Of a DNA stretch of 32,921 nt, positions 26,769 through 32,921 are shown in pieces. The first letter of the stretch is position 1, and every line of letters begins with the position of its first letter. Under the pieces are notes generated by a model. That model saw only the letters and a list, made by a program, of their open reading frames with translations. It was not told the DNA's origin and did not search any database. The position numbers and the translations under genes were made by a program. Origin of the DNA: an uncultured Pelagibacteraceae bacterium (GTDB taxonomy: Bacteria; Pseudomonadota; Alphaproteobacteria; Pelagibacterales; Pelagibacteraceae); assembly GCA_902607585.1 (NCBI GenBank), contig CACLKP010000005.1, positions 1-32,921 on the forward strand, read 5' to 3'.

Positions 26769-28175
26769 TTAAAGTGTATTAAATTTTTTATAATTATTGG
26801 CAATTTGTTTTGCTATCTCAAAATCAAATTTATTATTAATTTTAAAGCTTGATAAATTGTTTAGCATTTCATGACCAATTCGTATATTTTTTTTTGAATT
26901 TTCATAAAAATAGCTCAACTTGTTAACGGTAAAATCTCCAGTTTCTATAAAAATTTCATCACTTTCTATTTTCATCTGAATTTTTTTACTTTTTGTTATT
27001 ATTTGTGTTTTATCGTAATTTCGTAATGGTTTTAATGATTTGCCATTGTGTTTAAAAAATAATGAATTTCTAGTAGAAACACCATAAACGATGTCCAAAT
27101 TAAATATTTGGATACTATTTATTGCGTTTTCAATATGTTTATAATTTCTAAATGGGCAGAGAAATTTTGACAAAACTATATATTCGGTTTCAAACTTAAG
27201 TTTATTTCTTAGTTTTTTAACTGCATCTTTTACAGAATCATCTACTAAAACACCTTGTGTTGATAAAATAGGATTTCTTTTAATTGCAAGTAATTTTTTA
27301 TTTTTCTTATTTTTTATATAATCTAATACTTTTGTATCTGGACTAGATACGACAACGTAGTCAATATTTTTAACTGCTAATAAATTTTCAATTGTCCAAT
27401 CTATTAAATTTTTTTTCCCTAGTTTAGCAAATATTTGCGTAAACTTTTCATATTTTTCTCCTCTAACCGGAAGAAAAGCTATAATTTTTTTTTTAGAATT
27501 ATAGTTATTTTTAAAAAAAATCTTGTTTTTATTTTCAAGTATTTTTTTCTTGTTTTCTGTTAAATTTGAACCATGCCGTCTATAATAAAATAAAGGTATA
27601 TTAATATTCATAATTTTAAATTTTTTATAAAAACGCAACCATATATCAACGCCGTCTTGACATGTGAAATTTTCATCATACCCACCATTTAAAATTAGTG
27701 TTTTGGTTCTGAAAAGGGTGCAAGCGCCGTGGGCCGGCGCATCATATAATTTTACATTTTCAAAATCATATCTTCTTATGGTATATAAAATGTTCCCATT
27801 ACCATCTACTTCGTAATAATCTGGAAAAATTAGTTCTCTGTCTCTATTTTTATCTAATTTATTAACCATTATTTCAATTGCATTTTTATCTAACCAATCA
27901 TCAGCATCTAATCTTAAGATGTACTCACCTTTTGCAGCTCTTAGGGCAATATTACAGTTTTTAATTAGTCCTTGGTTTTTGTTAAACAGAGAACTTATAA
28001 AAGGATATTTTCTTGTATATTTGTTTATAATTTTTTTTGATGAATCTGTTGAGCCATCATCGATAATTAGAATCTCAATCTGTTTAAAAGTTTGTTTTAC
28101 AACGCTATCTATAGCTTTAGATATGAATTTTCCATAATTATAGTTTGTTATATATACTGTTACTTTTGGATTCAT
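26769..28175 (-). CDS. Two-domain protein: GT2 glycosyltransferase plus C-terminal cytidylyltransferase-like domain
   Basis: 468 aa. N-terminal VTVYITNYNYGKFISKAIDSVVKQTFKQIEILIIDDGSTDSS, ILRLDADDWLD (GT2). C-terminal from about aa 228: IIAFLPVRGEKYEKFTQIFAKLGKKNLIDWTIENLLAVKNIDYVVVSSPD, like NeuA/KdsB nucleotidyltransferases. Confidence 0.7.
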   Translation of the reverse strand: MNPKVTVYITNYNYGKFISKAIDSVVKQTFKQIEILIIDDGSTDSSKKIINKYTRKYPFISSLFNKNQGLIKNCNIALRAAKGEYILRLDADDWLDKNAIEIMVNKLDKNRDRELIFPDYYEVDGNGNILYTIRRYDFENVKLYDAPAHGACTLFRTKTLILNGGYDENFTCQDGVDIWLRFYKKFKIMNINIPLFYYRRHGSNLTENKKKILENKNKIFFKNNYNSKKKIIAFLPVRGEKYEKFTQIFAKLGKKNLIDWTIENLLAVKNIDYVVVSSPDTKVLDYIKNKKNKKLLAIKRNPILSTQGVLVDDSVKDAVKKLRNKLKFETEYIVLSKFLCPFRNYKHIENAINSIQIFNLDIVYGVSTRNSLFFKHNGKSLKPLRNYDKTQIITKSKKIQMKIESDEIFIETGDFTVNKLSYFYENSKKNIRIGHEMLNNLSSFKINNKFDFEIAKQIANNYKKFNTL

Positions 28176-28252
28176 TGATTTCTATATATGTTCAATAATT
28201 GAACGGAGAATATCTAGAAATTGTTTTACTGTAAAGTAAAATTATTTATTAT

Positions 28253-29188
28253 TTATTTGGTTTTGTTAAATTGATCTAGGTAATAAGGTATTGTTTTTTT
28301 AAGTCCTGAAACTAAGTCCCATTTTAACTCATAATTGAGAAATTTTTTTAATGGTCGTGGATCCAATTTAATCTCTATTTTATGTTCGCCGGGTCTCATT
28401 TTTACAAATTTTTTATTCATTTTTTTACCCCAAGCTTCTTCCAATGCATTCACAATATCTAAAACAGAATAATTTTTACCTCTACCAACATGAATAACTT
28501 CTATTCCAGTATCTACTTCTTTTTCTACCATTCTTAAAAAAGTTTCAGCTACATCATCAACATAAATATACTCAGATTTTTGTTTACCATCTCCATATAT
28601 CGTAATTTCTTTTTTTACTAACGTATCCATTATGAAAGAGGGTATTATTTTTTGATAGTTGAATGGAGCATTAAAATCTGCTTGTAACCATCTCTCCCCC
28701 GGGCCATATATATTACCTAATTTTATACAAGAAACATTCAGCTTATATTCCTTGTTAAAAAGTTGAGCGATTCTTTCTACAGCTTGTTTAGTAATTTTAT
28801 AAGGATTCAACCATGTCACATCTGGGGTAGTCGGAATTATTACTTTTTTATAATTATATTTTTTTGTAAGTTTAAGAATTTTTGTAGTTCCTAAAATATT
28901 AGTTTTAACTACATCTTCAATATCGTATGTTGTAATTGTTTCTGAGGTGCCAAGTATTGCAGCTAAATGTATTAAATAATTATTTTTTTTTATTAAAGTT
29001 TCTAATTTTTCATAGTCATGAATATTTAAACTAAAAAAATTAATATTATTATATTTTTTTTTTAAATTTTTTATCTCTTCAGATTCCCAAAGATCTATTA
29101 CTGTAAGATTATGTTTGTTTTGAATGAATTTTTCTACAATGTGGCTACCAATAAACCCTGAGCCACCTGTGACTATAATATTTTTCAT
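28253..29188 (-). CDS. NAD(P)-dependent epimerase/dehydratase (extended SDR)
   Basis: 311 aa. IIVTGGSGFIGSHIVEKF, LIHLAAILGTSETI, IKLGNIYGPGERW, EYIYVDDVAETFLRMVE. The usual YxxxK site appears as NPYKITKQAVERIA. Confidence 0.85.
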   Translation of the reverse strand: MKNIIVTGGSGFIGSHIVEKFIQNKHNLTVIDLWESEEIKNLKKKYNNINFFSLNIHDYEKLETLIKKNNYLIHLAAILGTSETITTYDIEDVVKTNILGTTKILKLTKKYNYKKVIIPTTPDVTWLNPYKITKQAVERIAQLFNKEYKLNVSCIKLGNIYGPGERWLQADFNAPFNYQKIIPSFIMDTLVKKEITIYGDGKQKSEYIYVDDVAETFLRMVEKEVDTGIEVIHVGRGKNYSVLDIVNALEEAWGKKMNKKFVKMRPGEHKIEIKLDPRPLKKFLNYELKWDLVSGLKKTIPYYLDQFNKTK

Positions 29189-29237
29189 TTGGAGGGTGTA
29201 ATTCTAAAAAACTTAAAAGTCAATATAATCTTTGCAT

Positions 29238-30017
29238 CTATCTATTTAATGCCATTTCGGTAATTTTTTTTCTAGATTTTAAATATTTTAGTAGAAATAA
29301 ATCGAAAGGAGTATTGATATCATATGCTTCTTTTTTTGATATTTCATAGCTAATACAGGACTTAATATCAAAAGCTGCTTCTCTCAGTTTGGTTAAATCT
29401 TTATTAAAAAATTTATAAAAATACTTTGTCTTTGTTATTTGTATGCTTGATGACATTTTAAAAAAAGTTGGTCTGTCTTGAGATCTTTCAAATTTTGAAT
29501 AATTTAAATTTTTATAATTAAAAATATTGAACAAAATCCTTTTTTTATTTTTAGCAATTAGCATAAAAGGGTCATCATTGGATTTATGGATCGTGACTAT
29601 TGAATTAAACTGATCATTTTTTTTAATTCTATTAAATGAATTTATTATAGATTTTTTTTTTACAAATGGATTTGTTGAGGGAAATACACCTATATATTTT
29701 GGAAGTTTGATTTTTTTTTTTGAATAAAATTTTATTAAATGAATGACTGCAGAAATCATTGGTGAATTAGAATTTGATATTATTTTTGGTCTTAAATATG
29801 GAATTATAGCACCAGACCGTTTGGCCACTTTAGCTATTTTTTTTGAGTTTGTGGAAACTATAACTGGTCCTAAGTTCGTTTCTAAACAAACTTTTATTTT
29901 ATTTTGAATTAGTGATCTTTTTCCAATCTTCTGTAGATTTTTATTTTTTATTCTTGTTGAACCTGATCTCGCTGGAATAAACAAAATCAAATCTTTTGAT
30001 TTAAAATTCTTCTCCAT
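29238..30017 (-). CDS. Acylneuraminate cytidylyltransferase-like protein (NeuA/PseF family)
   Basis: 259 aa. LILFIPARSGSTRIKNKNLQKIGKRSLIQNKIKVCLE, PVIVSTNSKKIAKVAKRSGA, YIGVFPSTNPFVKKKSI, YDINTPFDLFL. Confidence 0.78.
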   Translation of the reverse strand: MEKNFKSKDLILFIPARSGSTRIKNKNLQKIGKRSLIQNKIKVCLETNLGPVIVSTNSKKIAKVAKRSGAIIPYLRPKIISNSNSPMISAVIHLIKFYSKKKIKLPKYIGVFPSTNPFVKKKSIINSFNRIKKNDQFNSIVTIHKSNDDPFMLIAKNKKRILFNIFNYKNLNYSKFERSQDRPTFFKMSSSIQITKTKYFYKFFNKDLTKLREAAFDIKSCISYEISKKEAYDINTPFDLFLLKYLKSRKKITEMALNR

Positions 30018-31819
30018 AAAAAATTTGTATTAATTTTTTTAACTTCCTTAATGTAAACTTTCCTTTTATCAAAAATTTTTTTATTTTTTGAATAAAAGTT
30101 CATAATATCACTCATGTTATAATTTATAAGTTTTCTTTTTTTTTGCATTGAAATCAAAAATTTCCGAACAATATTAAAATCTTGCAAAGTATCTATTGTA
30201 AGCCGTATTTTTTTATTAAATTTATTTATAACTGGTAATGATTGAGTGTTAAATTGATCCTTGTATCTATTAATATAAAAAGTGAGGTATTCAGATCCCG
30301 ATGTATCTTCTGCCAAATATTGTATCTTTTTCAATAAACTCGCATCAAATACCTCAACTTCAGTACCTCTAGGTAATAATCTATTTTCACTATAATTTAA
30401 ATTTTTGTTTAAGTGCAAATCTATAGTTTTGTCTAAAAAATATGGATCAATCAAAATATCATCTCCGGTTATTCTTATTACCACATTAGTTTTTTTACCT
30501 GATATGGCTCCAAGCATCCTATTCAATACATTTTTATTCTCACCAGCAAAAAAATTTATTTCCCACTTTTTTGCTATTTTTCTAAAAATTTTATCCTGTT
30601 TAAGTTTTGTGGTACATAAAATAATTTCGTTTACTTTCTTTGCTTTTTTTACTCTGTTGATTAGATGCTCGATAGTATAAAGGCCACAAATTTTTTTTAG
30701 AGCTTTTTTTGGTAATCTTTTCGAATCGGTTCTTGCAACAATAATTGCAGTCACATAATTTTTCAGATCTGATTTTTTAATAGGACTCTCGATAGATATA
30801 TTTCTTAGAACTTTTTTACCTATCAAATCTTCCGCAAAAACTGGATGAATATCACTTGTTGAGGGCCTTTTCATAATTAAATCACTTTTTTTTATTATAG
30901 AGTTTTTTTTAATCAAATTTTTAGAAAACCATATTTTCTTCATGTTGTTTCTGTAGTTATTTTCAGCTTTATTAATTTCAAATGATTTTTTTCCTTTAGC
31001 AATTTTAATTTGCGATCTATATTTTTGTAGTTTTTGTTTATTAAACTTAGAATTTCGATATCTAATTAATTTTACAAATTGTCTAAATTCTTGCGGCTCC
31101 AGGGATGAATAATAATCGACTCCTTTTTTTGATCTATTAAAAGTTATATGTTTTTCAATGTATCGAGCTCCCAAATCTATTGCTATTTGGGGTACAATAA
31201 AATTCAAAGGGTCATCACCTGAAATATGATCTTGATAACCGAATTCACAGCAACCTTTGAATATTTCTTTAAATAAACCAATTCTTAATAATTCGCAGTC
31301 TTCCACTTTTGTTGGAAAACTTTGAAATCCGTGAAGCAAAATAGGTATTTTATTATTTTTCTTAAATATATTAATCGCATAACCTATTTCGTTTATTGTG
31401 CTTCCCCCAGTCGACAAAAATATCTTTTTTTTAGTTTTTGTTAAATTATTGAGAAGAAAAATATTATTTAGGTCTGATGAATGTAATTTAAAACCATCAA
31501 CATCTAAATCTTTTGCTAACTTTAAAGCTTTTTCTCCAAAAACATCACAATATATTTTAACCTTTTTATTTTTTAATTTTGGAATTATTTTAAACCAGGT
31601 TTCCGGAGTAAAAGATTGTTTTTTAAAATGATTGTATCGTTTATGATTTGAAGATAATAATTCTTCGGCAAAATAAATTTGATATTTGATAGCATCCGCC
31701 CCTGAATTAATACCCTCAACACCCAAGCTATAAGCCATACCTGGATCACCTTGGTGTGCATTAGCAATCTCAGCGATTATTTCTATTTTATTTTGATTTG
31801 CTAACTGATCGTTTTCCAT
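29987..31819 (-). CDS. Fusion: NeuB synthase barrel + SAF domain + SpsF-like nucleotidyltransferase
   Basis: 610 aa. aa 1-270: IEIIAEIANAHQGDPGMAYSLGVEGINSGADAIKYQIYF, GYQDHISGDDPLNFIVPQIAIDLGARYIEKHITFNRSKKGVDYYSSLEP (NeuB). aa 300-365: KNSIIKKSDLIMKRPSTSDIHPVFAEDLIGKKVLRNISIESPIKKSDL (SAF). aa 366 onward: AIIVARTDSKRLPKKALKKICGLYTIEHLINRVKKA, NFFAGENKNVLNRMLGAI, VVIRITGDDILIDPYFLDKTID (SpsF). Confidence 0.8.
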   Translation of the reverse strand: MENDQLANQNKIEIIAEIANAHQGDPGMAYSLGVEGINSGADAIKYQIYFAEELLSSNHKRYNHFKKQSFTPETWFKIIPKLKNKKVKIYCDVFGEKALKLAKDLDVDGFKLHSSDLNNIFLLNNLTKTKKKIFLSTGGSTINEIGYAINIFKKNNKIPILLHGFQSFPTKVEDCELLRIGLFKEIFKGCCEFGYQDHISGDDPLNFIVPQIAIDLGARYIEKHITFNRSKKGVDYYSSLEPQEFRQFVKLIRYRNSKFNKQKLQKYRSQIKIAKGKKSFEINKAENNYRNNMKKIWFSKNLIKKNSIIKKSDLIMKRPSTSDIHPVFAEDLIGKKVLRNISIESPIKKSDLKNYVTAIIVARTDSKRLPKKALKKICGLYTIEHLINRVKKAKKVNEIILCTTKLKQDKIFRKIAKKWEINFFAGENKNVLNRMLGAISGKKTNVVIRITGDDILIDPYFLDKTIDLHLNKNLNYSENRLLPRGTEVEVFDASLLKKIQYLAEDTSGSEYLTFYINRYKDQFNTQSLPVINKFNKKIRLTIDTLQDFNIVRKFLISMQKKRKLINYNMSDIMNFYSKNKKIFDKRKVYIKEVKKINTNFLWRRILNQKI

Positions 31820-32921
31820 TTATAGGTGTCTTTAAATTTACAACCTGTACATATAGCAACTTTTTCTAAATTATCACTTACGTGAAGTTCCCTAACTTTA
31901 TTTATATCTTCTCCATACCAAATTTCATTAAGTTTTTTTGTAATTTGCTTCGGCTGATTTAATTTTTTAGGTAATTTTAAATTCATCATTTCAAAACCTT
32001 TCTTTTTTCTCACAGAGTCTTTTAAAACAGATTTAAAATCCTTATCACCAATTTTTAGCGCAAGATCATCAGCATAACCTACTATATGATTTGAACCCCA
32101 ATCATAACAACACATACTGACTCTTCCATCGTAAGTTATTAATATTCTTTGAAATGGTTGTTCGCATGGTAAACGCCCTTCAGAAACAAAAACTGTATTA
32201 TCTATATCAACCATAACATCAGCATTTTCGTTATAGTTATTTACCTTGCTCTTAATTTTTCCTTTAATATTATCATCTATATCTTTAAGTCTACCTCCTC
32301 TCTCAGAATATTGTTTTACAGAAACATCATCGACTATGTTCTTAAATAGATTAAAAAATTCATCTTTTTCTTTTCTAGTTTCTTGTGTTAAAACCATTTG
32401 TATTTTAGTTCGTGGAAAAACAGAACCCATTTCTTTTTTAATTTTGCTAAAGTTGCTTATATTTTTTATTACTGATTCAAAGTTATTTTTTTTAAATCTT
32501 CCCGGTCTCATTTTTTCATAATTTTTTTTTGACCCCCCATCAAATGAAATAATCATTAGATCAAGTCCAGATGAAATTATCTTTTTGGAAAGTTTTGTAT
32601 CTAATTGTGTTACATTTGTATTAATAATTGTTTCTAATATTCCTCTTGATTTTGCATATGATATGATTTCGGGCAATTCGGGGTTTAATAATGGTTCTCC
32701 TCTCCAATTAAATTTCATGGAAGGTACATTCATTTCGCTAGCTTGATCAATTAATTTAAATGCTAATTTTTTATCCATAATTTTGTCAGGCGTTGCAACA
32801 TATTGTCTATAGCAGAATGGACAAGCTAAATCACAAATTGCAGCAAGCTCAATATCTACACACAAAGGAGTTATTTTCTCTTTTTTTAATTTTTCACCAA
32901 AAAGTTTTTTTTCAAAACATT
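31801..32921 (-). CDS. Radical SAM protein with C-terminal Cys-rich (SPASM-like) region, N-terminus beyond window
   Basis: CDLACPFCYR (CxxxCxxC cluster) plus C-terminal GRVSMCCYDWG and CTGCKF. The listed start at 32865 is a TTG. The frame stays open to the window end (...CFEKKLFGEKLKKEKITPLCVDIELAAICDLACPFC), so the true start lies outside. Confidence 0.82.
   Translation of the reverse strand, partial: CFEKKLFGEKLKKEKITPLCVDIELAAICDLACPFCYRQYVATPDKIMDKKLAFKLIDQASEMNVPSMKFNWRGEPLLNPELPEIISYAKSRGILETIINTNVTQLDTKLSKKIISSGLDLMIISFDGGSKKNYEKMRPGRFKKNNFESVIKNISNFSKIKKEMGSVFPRTKIQMVLTQETRKEKDEFFNLFKNIVDDVSVKQYSERGGRLKDIDDNIKGKIKSKVNNYNENADVMVDIDNTVFVSEGRLPCEQPFQRILITYDGRVSMCCYDWGSNHIVGYADDLALKIGDKDFKSVLKDSVRKKKGFEMMNLKLPKKLNQPKQITKKLNEIWYGEDINKVRELHVSDNLEKVAICTGCKFKDTYKWKTIS

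Noticed and set aside
28182-28245. Short inverted repeats TTCAAT-A-ATTGAA and TTTTACT-GTAA-AGTAAAA between the GT2 fusion and SDR genes
   Set aside because: Short AT-rich arms without a clear T-run. Not distinguishable from chance at this composition.
32863-32865. TTG at 32865 as the true start of the radical SAM protein
   Set aside because: The reading frame remains open upstream to the window end with plausible sequence (KLFGEKLKKEKITPL), so the gene is simply truncated.
1-32921. CRISPR arrays, rRNA, tRNA, transposases, integrases, toxin-antitoxin or phage defence modules
   Set aside because: No spaced repeat arrays, no recognisable tRNA or rRNA sequences and no such protein motifs were seen on either strand.

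Overview
AT-rich window, most consistent with a streamlined marine alphaproteobacterium (taxonomy is inference). About 0.6-21.8 kb is metabolic. It holds a glutathione synthesis pair (gshA/gshB) beside two divergent class-I glutamine-amidotransferase-like genes, a peroxiredoxin and an Fe-type alcohol dehydrogenase. Next comes a methylated-amine locus: Tmm-like trimethylamine monooxygenase, a TmoX/V/W-like TMAO ABC transporter, and a Tdm-like TMAO demethylase. Directly downstream is a serine-cycle-type module: malyl-CoA lyase, malate-CoA ligase beta and alpha, PEP carboxylase, and a DUF1015 protein. From about 21.9 kb to the window end, every gene is on the minus strand and encodes a cell-surface glycan / nonulosonic-acid-like island. 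This island has AsnB, an SGNH protein, a GT-B-like protein, two NeuB-like domains, three nucleotidyltransferase-like domains (two in unusual fusions), an SDR epimerase and a radical SAM protein truncated by the window edge. Best leads: (1) linkage of TMA/TMAO oxidation to a serine-cycle arm plus DUF1015; (2) unannotated MORN, 183-aa and 52-aa proteins embedded with the TMAO transporter; (3) NeuB-SAF-SpsF-like and GT2-cytidylyltransferase-like fusions in the glycan island. No rRNA, tRNA, CRISPR array or transposase was seen. All assignments come from reading motifs, without database searches.
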